DNA of 64,000 nt, from the NCBI RefSeq assembly GCF_002865645.1, contig NW_020194555.1, positions 1,510,892 through 1,574,891 on the forward strand. Reading direction: 5' to 3'. Source of the stretch: Hyaloscypha bicolor E (lineage: Eukaryota > Ascomycota > Leotiomycetes > Helotiales > Hyaloscyphaceae). Position numbers and translations under genes: made by a program. The number at the start of each line of letters is the position of its first letter. The first letter of the stretch is position 1. The notes under the pieces are model-generated. The model ran no database searches. It was given only the letters and a program-made list of their open reading frames with translations, and was not told the DNA's origin. Of this stretch, positions 23,164 through 33,763 are shown piece by piece.

Positions 23164-23766
23164 ATGGCTTCTAATCCTCCACTTCCGATTCCAGAATCGG
23201 TCAATCTCGTACTCCAGCAAGCGAAGGCGCAGAATCAACGCCTAGTCCTCTTAACCTGCGGCATATCAGGCTCGGGAAAATCCTCACTCGCCCTTTCCAT
23301 CGTGGAGCAATACCCGAATTTCGTAAGATTGAGCATTGACAAGTATATTTTTGAGAATCACGGGGTGTATGGGAGAGATTATACAGAGGATGGGTATGAG
23401 GGGTTGCAGGAGGAGGCACACGAGAGGCTCGAGGGGGAGCTGGGGAACTTGATGATAGCGGGCGAGAAGGGGGTTGGGGGTGGGGAGAGAGATGTGGTTG
23501 TTGATTTGAGTTTTTGGAGGAAGGAGGAGCGGGGGTGGTGGAGGGGGAGGGTGACGGAGCTGGGGAAGGGGAAGTACGGGGTTGTGTTGGTGGTTTTCAG
23601 GGGGAGTGAGGAGGTGCTGTGGGAGAGGATTAGAGGGAGAGAGGAGAGGTGGAAGGGAGAGGGGTTGGGTGAGGGAAGGCCGGTTGGAAGGGAGCTATTG
23701 GGGCAGTTCGTGAGACGGTTCGAGTGGCCGGATGGAGAGGGGGGGATTGTTGTTGATGTTGTTTAG
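23164..23766 (+). CDS. P-loop kinase-like ATPase (AAA_33/zeta-toxin-like fold)
   Basis: Single-exon protein of 200 residues from the first ATG at 23164. The Walker A motif GISGSGKSS lies at about residues 33-41, after a beta strand (RLVLLTC). FVRLSIDKYIFENHGVYGRDY follows, then VVVDLSFWRKEER, which resembles the Walker B/lid part of small nucleotide kinases, and VVFRGSEEVLWERIRGREERW, an Arg-rich lid. Fungal members of this group are small cytosolic ATP-dependent kinases of mostly unknown substrate. From about 23400 on, the coding strand is strikingly G/A-rich (many GGG, GAG and AGG codons), unlike its neighbours. No signal peptide or membrane segment. Confidence 0.85.
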   Translation: MASNPPLPIPESVNLVLQQAKAQNQRLVLLTCGISGSGKSSLALSIVEQYPNFVRLSIDKYIFENHGVYGRDYTEDGYEGLQEEAHERLEGELGNLMIAGEKGVGGGERDVVVDLSFWRKEERGWWRGRVTELGKGKYGVVLVVFRGSEEVLWERIRGREERWKGEGLGEGRPVGRELLGQFVRRFEWPDGEGGIVVDVV

Positions 23767-24892
23767 AGTGGTGACTGGGCTACAGGCGGGAGGAATGTGG
23801 ACGAGAAGGAAAGAAAGGGGCTCAATCAGGTCGGATTCGCCCTCACGAGATGAGTATTACGAGGCTTTTAGTGCTTACATTCATTTTGTTCTTAGATTTC
23901 TAGTTACATTGAGAGGACCTGTTGACCATTTTAGAAAACCGTCGAGCGGTAGTTAGGTTTGGCCGAGTGTCTCGACGTTGGAAGAGATTTATTTAATTTG
24001 CGGCGTCCAGAGATAGCAAAGTCTATGCTATGCTTAGGGTCTGTCAGGCGGAACAGCAGCCGATCGTGGGGTTGCACTGCCTCGAAGGGAATCCAAGAGG
24101 CACAAATCATATTAACACATCTACGAATCTCGGAGTTTGCTTTCACTTCAAAAGATACGAGGCGAAGACGCCCGAAACAAAGAAGCTCCAGGTTAATTCT
24201 AACATCTAAGAGAAGTTTAGGTACAAATTTCCGAGAACCTGGACTTGGGGCAGCCAAACAGAGGACACTCCGGCTTATCCGCACCGCATCCGACTTCTCA
24301 ATTAATTTAATTAAGTGAGATACAACGCAACGCGGAATAGAGGCATTTCTTGTTTAGATTATCATTTGAGCAAAGTCTCCTTGCATGACTACGATTGGTA
24401 TCAATTGTGCCCAACATCAACAAACTCCTTTATCATTTCGGCGCCGCACCCGACCTCCCCACCAAGCAATCAGCTTCACCAATCCTCAAAGAGGGAGTTT
24501 CCAGCGCCCTTTCCGCATGGCCACGGTATAACAAAAAGGCTTATGAGCCTTGTATTACAAACCAGGGGCATCGTTTACCCGCAAATTCCCAATCCGGAAC
24601 ATAAATCTCCGCCCAATTTTCCCGAGCCGGTTGAACCAACTGGGTTCGACAATTCAGCCTCTCGAGACGAGGACCGGAAATATATTATATTGGGTGAGTA
24701 TATGGGAAATGAAAATGGCGATATTGCGTCGTTGGGAAGTATTCGGATGGTCATGAGCTAGGCACGGAGAATATAGAATAAGGGCGACGTGGGGCCCTAT
24801 TTTCTGACCTGGAGAAGTACGAGACGAAAGACCTCCGTTTGCTCAGGTAGGAATATTGTGACGAAGACGTACGAGCAACGGAAATACCAAAA
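23767..24892. other. Intergenic region upstream of the hydrophobin-like gene
   Basis: No convincing coding sequence in 1.1 kb; ORFs of 110-150 codons lack family resemblance. The right end is presumably the promoter of the small secreted protein. Confidence 0.5.
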
Positions 24893-25252
24893 ATGCAGTT
24901 CTCATCCGCGATTGTCGTCATCGCCCTTTCCGCGGTGGCAAGCACGGGCCAATTCATTTGCTTGGGCATGGCAGGAACTTCATATTTCGGGGGTTGTTGC
25001 CAGACAATCGATTCCCACACCCAAGGTCAAAATTGTAAGAGCAGATATCACTTCTGATTTCCACTACAGTCTGAGTAAAAAAATGCAGGCACTATTGCAG
25101 CACTGGGCATGATTACCGCGTTCACAGACAAGAACGGCACCACGAGTTCCGTACAACAATATCTATGCTCAGTTGCAGACAAGCCAGAAATAGCTTGCTG
25201 TCATCGCAGTACTTTGTATTTGGTATATTGCACCCTCGCTGATTTTAGGTGA
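24893..25252 (+). CDS. Hydrophobin-like small secreted cysteine-rich protein, two exons
   Basis: Exons 24893-25034 and 25089-25252 flank a 54-bp intron (GTAAGA...ATGCAG) in phase 1 and give 101 residues. The N-terminus MQFSSAIVVIALSAVASTG is a clear signal peptide. Eight cysteines at 23, 35, 36, 48, 74, 84, 85 and 95 make the hydrophobin order C-CC-C-C-CC-C with spacings 11, 11, 25, 9 and 9. This is close to class II (9-10, 11, 16, 8-9, 10) apart from the wider third loop. The fourth Cys codon is assembled across the intron. Hydrophobins coat hyphae and spores and self-assemble at air-water interfaces. The short mature N-terminus and long central loop are unusual, so another Cys-rich secreted family is possible. 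Confidence 0.6.
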
Positions 25253-27274
25253 TCTTGGAGGTGGGCAGGAACAGGCTGACGGGGGGAAAGGTCCATGATC
25301 ATCCACCGCTGATTTGTACCAACCAAACGAGTGTCGCGTAGGAGATTGAATTGAGGAGGGGAAGACGGTATACAAGAAATTTGGTCAAAGACAAAAGGGC
25401 TTTTTTCAATTGGTAGAAACATGTGATTTGGTTGTGCCGATTGGGTGTTACTCGAGCAGACTCTGCTCGGCAAAGGGTTCCGCCATCGAGGGGTTCGAAA
25501 CCAATTTTCACATGTCCTCGTTTGAAGAAAGCTTGTATATTAAATTTACTATTTAATGCCTAGTTTCTGATTCCCGGGCAGAGAAGGTTGCGGGCTCATT
25601 CATTCCATCCTCCCTCTTGATTTCCATCCCGTGAGTTCGAGACGCAGCGATGTCTCGGTCGGTCGGTCGGTCAGTCTTTGGTTCGCTTTTGTCGCCAATT
25701 ATATTTGAGGTGAAAAGCTTTTCCACAATGCCGAAAAAAGCAAGAGCGCTATCAGACACTTCTACATATTTCTTGGGAAGCGGGGATTTGGTCAACAGCT
25801 CTGAAGTGTTTGGGAGAACTGTACTCCTTCGGGCATCTTCTTCTACTCGCCGAATTGAAAGTCTAACGGTAGGGAGACTGACTTGCAGGAGACCAACATA
25901 TGACAAGAAGCGACGCAAAGTTTCTTTGGTACGAAGGAAATACTTAGATACATCGAATACATCGTAACGATTGTGCGAGTTCGGAGTTTGCGGCTAGGTT
26001 GATGCTCAGGGTCTAAAGCTGAGTCATTGAATCGAGCTGATTTCCAAGCATCGGCATTATGAATCTTGGGAGGAAGACCCATGTAGAGTATTTATGTCAT
26101 GTATTATTGGTGGGACAGTAGCATAGCGAGGGATCGACACTTCACCAAGTTTCCTGGCCCGAGGACTTGCCTGGCTGCCTTGACACTATGAGTACACAGT
26201 CACCTCGCGGAAAGTTAAAACTTATCTTCTTAATCAACAGTCTGGAAATGAGCATGACTTAGTTTGCATGCATATCATTTAGTAATCTTACTGAACTCAT
26301 TAATACTAAGATCGGAGTAGAACAGGAGTATGAGCGCAGAGGACTGCGGTACAGTGGAAATGTGTATAGACTCGAGTTACTTCGAACTACCTTCTGCCCC
26401 ACCTCATGTACTCTTGGAACCTTAACTAAGACCATCCTGCCAAGCTCACCCCGCCCGTCGCCGAACTGCCCCACGAAAGTGGAGAGCCGTAGGGATGACC
26501 CTTCGAGGTTGGCGCCTCGTTTGTGGCGGAGTCCCTCGCATCCCAACGATTGGCCTGCATCCACGACCTCAAGGCTGAGGCTGAGATGGCTGCATCCATT
26601 GCAAGGGGCGAACGCAACCATTATCGCGAGGCTGACGATGAGTGGGGGTGAAAGCCATCTGAGAATTGCCCGGCCGTTGCCTTAATCATATAATTGCAGA
26701 TGCAGGTACCAAGGCTGGAAACTCAACATCAGTCGGTCTCGAAGACCAATCACTACTCGAGCAATTGTCGAATCACTGCTTTCACTCTTCCTCACTGGTA
26801 GGATGTTGAAAGGTGCAGGCCTTCATTGTTGGACAGTTGAAGAATCAGGTCTCGTTGTCAGGCACTTGAAAGATGCAGGAACATAGGCTGCGAACTTTGG
26901 AAGCTCGCCGTCAATTTGTCCTCGAAAATCACGGATTGTCGAATCATTCTGCAAGATCATGAATTGTCGAATCACGGCTGTCATGATTTCTCATTGGAAG
27001 GCTTTTGAAAGATGCAGCTATCCGATTTAAATCCATTCGTGCTTCAATCTAGCCCTAATCTATTAAACCATCACACGCGTGAGCTCCAAGAACCTCTAGA
27101 GAACAGTCCGAGCACAAGGCATCTAATAATGCACCGTATTTACGCCTCATTTCGCCGATATGTGCAGACCGCTGATCCCGAAATTGACATAGTGTAGATT
27201 CAACGAGCGATGGAAACCAAACTTCAAGCGTATGAGTCGCAGTTTCCTCCATATGCGTTCGCCTGAGCCGCCAG
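25253..27274. other. Gene-poor region with degenerate repeats
   Basis: A protein-like minus-strand stretch at about 25553-25960 (YDVFDVSKYFLRTKETL...) and an adjoining ATG ORF in another frame (25843-26082) could be one frameshifted gene, but no family was recognised. Bases 26765-26819 and 26964-27018 are an imperfect 55-bp direct repeat beginning TTGTCGAATCAC and ending TTGAAAGRTGCAG-like. The rest shows nothing definite. Confidence 0.35.
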
Positions 27275-27766
27275 CTACCGGCCTCCCGTGCTTCCCTGTT
27301 GTCCAGAGCCACCCTGCTGTCCTCCTTGGCCGCCCTTCGACTGTCCAGAATTGTAGGTCTCCTGGGGAAAAGAATCAGTAAATGCCCGGACATGGAACGC
27401 GAAGGTAGGCTTCTCACAGGCTTCACTCTTTTACCTGTATGCACAAAACCTCCTAATGTAGGCCCGCGGTGTCCGGCTCCTGCCTTTGGATCCGGTCAGT
27501 CGTTGCCAGAAGACCAGCAGATTTGCACCTACCTGTGGCCCATAAAAACCCACTACCGGCATAACCTGTCCGCTTGGAGGCATCTCTGAGAGGTTTGAGT
27601 CGGGATCGTGTGGGGTGAAGGGATTGTTTGCTTGCGTTGGCTTCTCCTCTCGCAGATTCGTGGTGGAGTGCCTTCCGAGTCGGTTTCTCTGACGTCGGTG
27701 TCGTTGGAGCACAAAAAACGGGAATTCACCAAGCTTAGCAATCTTTGTGGGGCCATGACTCCTCAC
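27275..27766 (-). pseudogene. Possible C-terminal part of a gene with a Gly/Gln-rich tail
   Basis: On the minus strand a protein-like frame (EEKPTQANNPFTPHDPDSN..., then MPPSGQVMPVVGFYGPQ) ends at a good donor GTAGGT (intron acceptor ...CCAAAG). A second piece follows (AGAGHRGPTLGGFVHT), then GTAAAAG and a third piece (ETYNSGQSKGGQGG...) that stops at 27275. The second junction does not keep phase without a one-base change, so it may be broken. The basic stretch RHRRQRNR followed by this tail resembles the cytoplasmic end of a membrane protein, but no membrane segment is seen. Function unknown. Confidence 0.3.
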
Positions 27767-30700
27767 GCCAATGCCAGTGCCAGGGTCAGTGCCGGTGCCA
27801 GTGCCAGCGCCTCAGGACCTGCGGCATTGTGGAGCACAGGCAGAGGAACAGGCGAATAATGGCTGGCCAGTCGGAATTCGTCGTAGCTCCATCATTGCTC
27901 TTTTGAGGACGCTGCCAGTGAGCCATACCACACACGAGGCGCAAAAATCACTCTTTCCTCCCCCCTCTCCCACCTCTCCCCCCCTCCCAAGAATAAGTAA
28001 TTGCTAGCGTATATATTTTGGGTATAGGTGCGGGCATGGATCCAGGGTGTTTAGCCAGTGAGAAAGTGCCTTTCAAGTTGGCTGAGAGCCACTGCCAGGG
28101 CAGAAAGCCTTCTTCAACCTTCTGCCAGTTAGCTGTACCTTTGGATTGATACACAGACCGATTTTTTTGCCCCGTGCAAGACGGCCGAGTAGGACCAAAC
28201 CACTCAGAAATCGTGTCCCATCGAAAACTGGGGCAGTGGAGGCCACTAGCAATTATTCTTGTGGAGGGGAGGGGGGCGGGCGACGGGGAGTACTCCGTAC
28301 AACGTATTGTTTTCGCGCGTTACGGTACGCGAGCCACCCAGCGTGGCAGAAAGTTCGGCGCACAGAGGCAGTGACGAACAGACGCGGTCGAGGATTGCAG
28401 GGCGGCAGTACTGGGCAGTAGTGGGTGCACTGGGTGCAGTGTGTGCAGTGGGCTGCAACGTGCTGCAGTAGCTGCAGTAGCTGCAGAGGGCCCGCAGATG
28501 GGCACCCATAGGCTGCAACGGCGGGCCTGGATGCGCCCCCGATCGCACGGCGAGTGGCCGTCCACGGCGCCGGGCTCGGCCAGAAACAGCGGCTTGTGGA
28601 ACGGCGGGTTGAGTCGAACTGCCGAGTTGGCGAGCCGGGTTGCTGTTTCCGTGCGTGCTGCTGCCGCTGCCACCAAAACTGGCTCTACTACCCACAGTGG
28701 CGTTCTTGGGCCCCTGATTTGTTGAGGCATTGTTGCTTCCGCCGCTCCGCTAGACCCTGGCAGGCTTGGCCAGTTTCCCATGCCAAGCCATGCCAAGCCA
28801 AGCCAAGCCAGGCCAGGGTCATCGCTCCCCACTCACCCAAACCTCCCCCCCCCCCCAACTTCAAAACCTTCCACATGCCCAATTATTATGGTCCATGACT
28901 GATGTCGAAGAAAGTTGATGTGGCTGGATTTCCGAGCTCTTGGGACAACAAAACTCGCTGCAGCGAAGAAAAGGCTTGGCCCGGCTCAAAATCTGTTGCT
29001 CGACTCTCATCGGTGCTTGGTGCAAGCCGCAAATTGGTGGACGACAGAAATTTCCGTCTTCGTGCGCAAGGCCGATTTGGCTGTTCGGACGGCTCGATGT
29101 TTTCTGGACTTGCCTGAAGGGCGTCCGGGAGCGGCCACAGGATAGAAACGAGGGCGAACTGGGAACACGACCTCTCGTCGTTTTGGATGGATTGAATGGC
29201 GACGAAGTGAGATGTCGGTTGCCTCGTGCTGTGACTTCGGAACGGCCGGCTCTCAAGGAGTGAAGCTTTCAAGCTGGCCTCTCGTCAAAGGCAAGACAAG
29301 CAAACTTTGAACACGAAGGAAACGATCTGAAGCCGTAGAAAGTTTGCTGCTTCTTGAGTCGAGTTCCAAGTGTTGAGTTGCAACCCACTCATGATATCAG
29401 AGGACCGTGTTGTGGGATCGGAATCCGCGGCCGAGATAGGATAGCCAGAGGTCGGTCATACTTGTGACTGGAGCAGGTTCAAGGTTCTGAGGGCTGTTTG
29501 GTTCGATCTCGCAAGAAGGGTGCAGTTGAGACTTTCACGGTCCTTGATGGTCTCCCAGAACCCCAGACGGCTTGATTATGTTGCGAGTTGGTTCTTGGAT
29601 GTCAACAACCATATCCAAGCGACCTGGAGGATCAAGCATGATCGTCAGGCCCAGGGTGTAATGTGATGACGATGCTGTATCGAAGTCGAAGTACTCGTTC
29701 GGGTTGTCGCGTCAGTCTGTTGCTTAAAGATTAAACGACGGCAAGTGCATGTCGAGAGTTTGATCAGTATTTTTCAGTACCTAGGAAGGTCAGCAAATGT
29801 TCTGTTGCTTTATTCATAAAGTGTTGGATGGGAATTGCAGACATACCTGCTGGCAGAGGGCTCAGTGTGGGGCCATGTCTTCCATCGAGTGATGTCCATG
29901 GTGTTGTTTTGAGCTTGCATGATATCCCCGGTCTTTGGTACTTGCATTGTTGTTTTCTGGGTTGGGCTGCACCGAGAGGTTGTAACTCAACCCCTTAGAA
30001 CGGCGAAAATGACTCCATGGGCAAGCAAGTGGTCTTAGGGACTTCCCCTAAGTCGTGCCATTCGTGTTACTACAGTTCTCGTCCTTATTCTGTGTTGTAT
30101 TTTCGTTTGGAGGTACCTAAGGGTGGTACTCTGAGCTGTTGAAGGGACTGGAATTCAAGTCCGAGCAGAAGAGTTTCACGTGACATAGTGGCTTTGCGAT
30201 GGCTCTCTCAAAATGAGACATCAAAAGGGTATTGACTTTGAATAATAAGTTGCCAGAATGCCGTCGCTAGGAAAGCAAGATGGTACTTTTGTTGCTGCAT
30301 TTTTGTTGGCGCAAAAACCCCCACATATTTTGGGCAGCAGCCTCATCCAGGTTCCCCTATTGTCCAAAGAGCCGCAATGTTAGAGGGCGGCATCTGCCGA
30401 CGCCAACGGGAGTTGTTGGCAGAGCCTCAGACCCGTGTCGCCGAGGGTGACTGCTCGTGTTCAGGGCGAGGGCGACGAGGGCGACGAGGGCGAAATCAGG
30501 ATGGATTTTTGCAGCTTAGTAAGCTGCTCCTACCAATTATTGTGCTTCGGTTAGCTTGTCTTACCTTCGCAGCGGAGAGGGCGAACGCCGAAAATTGAGC
30601 TAGGATGGATTCTCAGGATGGATCTTCGGGATGAATCTCACAACGTGGGGGTTCCAAGATTTTTCATGGAAAGTGGCCAAATTTTCCCCAGCCTCCTGTG

Positions 30701-31069
30701 CTTCCTGCACGAGTCTCAAAGCAGTACCGACCTCTTCTCAAGTGACCATCATCACCGGTCACGTGATATACCACACCAGTGTTCTTGAACCACTTGAAAT
30801 GCCCCTTTCACCTCGAGGTCCTCCCTTTTATCTGTAGATGTGTGCTCTCTTGCATAGAATGGCGTTCTATCAGCACTGTAGCAGGGCATTGGGCCAACAT
30901 CTTCCAGGGCGTACACCCAAAAGTTGGATTCTGCCTCACCGCAAGATGAGATGGAAGCCATGAAGACAACCAAGTCATGGGAGGAGAGTTATGATGAGGT
31001 TATCTCGCAGAAGCCTTATATATGACAGCTTTTGCCACCGTGTTATGAATTCAGCAGTGTAACTTTGTG
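27767..31069. other. Long gene-poor region with GC-rich low-complexity tracts
   Basis: 3.3 kb without a convincing gene. Overlapping ORFs at 28146-29270 exist on both strands in GC-rich sequence and look fortuitous. Low-complexity features: CTGCAGTAG-type repeats at about 28450-28490, CCAAG-type repeats at 28781-28815, a C-run near 28846-28857, and GAGGGCGAC repeats at about 30468-30493. The right end should contain the promoter of the DUF6594 gene. Confidence 0.5.
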
Positions 31070-32542
31070 ATGTCTGACGAACCAATTCCAGTTTTAAGGC
31101 GAAGTCATTCGTCTTCTGTCCGTTGCACTATTGACCCTTACAATCAGGCTGAGCAAGGCTTTCAACTCGACTCAACTAACGTGACCGGTGCTAGGCAACC
31201 GCCCGAAGCAAAGAGGACACTCTCATCACGATATTCCCTTCGCAGTTCGGACAGTACGGTGGTAGATTCTGGAGGCCCTTTCGAGCTCGATGATCGCAGT
31301 GGAGTCAACCAGTTGCCATGTCAAGGTAAGTACAGATCAGTAGCTTTAGGAGATGCATTGTAGTAATGGCATAGATCTTCCACAACGCTCTACGACCTGG
31401 TCAGAAAGATGCGTGAACATTATGCAATGGCTCTCTGTCTCGCCACCCAGTCAACAGCAATCACCCACAAATCCACTTGATGAGTTCCAGGCTGGATACT
31501 CTCGTTTTCAATACGAATGCTGTATGTTTCAACTGGGGCTCTCTAAATGTTTCTCTGGGATTATCATAGCTAATCAAACCAAACAGTTGACAATTACCCA
31601 GATGGTTGGCCTCGCGTTGCAGCTTTCCTAGAGAGCAGCGACTCTTTCGGAAATTATAGAAAATTTGGTCACTGCCATGCTAGACTACTTGTTGATCAGA
31701 TGAGTACCATCACCGAAATGGAGCAAGAGCTCTTGGAACTGGACAGAAAGGATGCAGCTGGCGGTGAAGCCACAGATTGGCGGTTGAAGAATAGAAATCA
31801 CAAAAAAGGACCCGATACCAAGAAAAGAGATCTGCAGGAGAACATCAAAAAAGAACTGCTTACTTATGGTATGGCAATTGCAATTCTTGGTTAAAAGATC
31901 CACTTGCTAAGTACCATTCTAGTTCCCCTACTCTTGAATTTCCAAAAGCTCAAGTCGCTGGACCAAACACCCGCCAGAGACCACGACAGCGTCTTCAAAT
32001 GGCTTTGGACATGGAAGCCGCTCGACACTCCTGAATTCGCCTGGATTTTTCACCCTCAAGACTTCGTTTCCCTCGTTCCTCCACGCCAGAGCGGCCTCGA
32101 GAACTTCATTCTCCGTTATCTTGACAATTGGCCAAGATCTTATCTCAAGGTCCGTTCATCCCCCCTTCCTAACGGTAATCAACAAACACTTACCGAACCC
32201 CTTTCCCTTCGCCTTTAGAACCTCTTCAAAAGCAGCACGCAGCAGCACCAAACTCAAGATGCATCCGTAGCCTTCTACTCCGCATCCCGCATCAACACCT
32301 TCGCTCGCCTCATGGTTGTCTTCTTCGCCGTCCTCGTCCTCTTCATCCCCGTCATCCTGTTCTTGCTGACGTCGATGAGTCGAGCCTGCATGGCCGTCGT
32401 CGTCCTCGCATTCTGTTTTATCTTCTCGGTCATGATGGGCTTGCTCACGCATGCTGCGGACAAGGAAATCTTTGTCGGCGTTGCGACGTACTGTGCTGTT
32501 CTAGTCACGTTTTTGGGGAATTTGACACGGGCTAAGGCGTAG
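31070..32542 (+). CDS. DUF6594-family membrane protein, five exons
   Basis: Exons 31070-31325, 31375-31521, 31587-31868, 31923-32149 and 32219-32542 join with phases 1, 1, 1 and 0, giving 411 residues. Introns are 49-69 bp. The order of blocks is that of DUF6594 proteins: DGWPRVAAFLESSDSFGNYR, then a long acidic/basic helix (MSTITEMEQELLELDRKD), VFKWLWTWKPL, and FYSASRINTFARLM leading into three C-terminal membrane segments (about residues 336-358, 362-382 and 388-405). The N-terminal 120 residues are Ser-rich and probably disordered. The family is common in ascomycetes, often multicopy, and its role is unknown. A second in-frame ATG lies three bases upstream of 31070. Confidence 0.85.
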
Positions 32543-32946
32543 GATGGGGGCGTTTGGTGGCGTTTGGGGGTGTGGGGAAATGTATTTCTAAGGGTTGGGC
32601 AGGAGGGATTAGGAGTTCTTTCAATTGTTGGTTTATCGGTGAATGGGCGCTTTTGGAGCTTGTGAACACTTAAGGCTCGAAGATTACTGGAAGCAATCAA
32701 GGTCGAGATTTAGTTACCTCGATGCAACTCCCTACCCTACTCGCTTTACGTGCATTAAAATTTTTTTGCCTTTTTAATTGTATTAGCTTTATGGCTATTG
32801 GGTAGCCCTAGGGGACCAGTATAGTAGCTTGTGCAGCACGTGCTAGGTGCTATATTAAGATCATTGAGGGTGAAGTTCAAATGGAAGAATCGCGATTCGG
32901 GATTTTTGGTGTTTTTGGTCCGTGCGGCACGACTTTGCACACCCAA

Positions 32947-33092
32947 TACAACGTATCAGGGCTATTAAATGTAGCGAGACAGGGGGGTTCAGGGTTGGCA
33001 CAGACCAAAAAGTCAACAGCACGAGCTTTTCAGCGGCCTTCACTCGTTGTCTGTGGCTGGCTCGCTACATTTAATTCCCATAATACGTTGTA
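32947..33092. mobile_element. MITE-like inverted repeat with TA flanks
   Basis: Two 32-bp arms, 32947-32978 and 33061-33092, are imperfect inverted copies: both begin TACAACGTAT at their outer ends and share ATTAAATGTAGCGAG at the inner ends, with a few differences between. The outermost base pairs are TA on both sides, as expected for a Tc1/mariner or pogo-type insertion. The 82-bp interior has no coding capacity. Non-autonomous element is an inference from structure. Confidence 0.6.
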
Positions 33093-33408
33093 CTCTCTCC
33101 CCCTAAATAAATGTAATAGTGGGGCCAATCTCTGATATCAGTCCTCGGAATGGTTAAAACCCTGATCAGCCACCTAGCACTGTCCATCGCGAGGTCTTCG
33201 AGAAGACGGTGGCTTTATTTACCTTGCTAAGGCTTGTTGATCCCATGGCAAAGGCTTGGAAGTAACTGGTACTATTTGCTAAACGGCAGCCACAGTATCC
33301 ACTCTGGACCCACTGTTACATTTAATTACTAGTTCTGTCCACTTCGGCTGCATGCCATTACTGCCCCGGAAAGTAAATGTTGGTGATCACCCCACGCTTG
33401 TGCGTACA

Positions 33409-33440
<32 letters not shown>
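33409..33440 (+). repeat. Homopolymer run of 32 G
   Basis: An uninterrupted run of 32 G on the plus strand. It could form G-quadruplex structures and is likely length-variable; the exact length may also be an assembly artefact. Confidence 0.9.
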
Positions 33441-33441
<1 letters not shown>

Positions 33442-33763
33442 GGTGCATTGTCGCAGGGATGTTGATCGGTGAGAAGAACAAATCCACTCCAGATTCTCAG
33501 TTCCTTACTCGATGCACCCTCCCTATCCAGGATTTGCAAGCCCTGTTTCAAATTCTGACCAACGCGGGGAACCAATCACACGTTCGGAGTGATAAAAACT
33601 ACCCCCTCAATCTCTATTTGAGAACCCGCAACATGGGAGTCGGTGGGCTCAGCACCTCACCAGGGATACACTGCCCCGTGTTTTGGCAGAGCCGCATCGC
33701 AAGGCAGTCTTGGTGCCCGCCGGACACTAACCCAGACGCCAATCCAAATAGACCCTAATCGCA

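Larger units (their letters stand above)
32543..33763. other. Intergenic region with inverted-repeat element and poly-G run
   Basis: No gene was recognised; the 99-codon ORF at 33459-33758 is without family resemblance and ends just before the C2H2 start. It holds a MITE-like inverted repeat (32947-33092) and a 32-base G run (33409-33440), listed separately. Confidence 0.5.

Noticed and set aside
25430..25510. tRNA gene suggested by a GGTTCGAAACC B-box-like motif
   Set aside because: No A-box, no cloverleaf stems and no acceptor pairing around it.
28146..29272. Overlapping GC-rich ORFs as genes
   Set aside because: They occur in nearly all frames of a GC-rich, low-complexity region, which points to chance.
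33459..33758. 99-codon ORF as an upstream gene or first exon of the C2H2 regulator
   Set aside because: It has no family resemblance and a stop precedes the zinc-finger start in a different frame.
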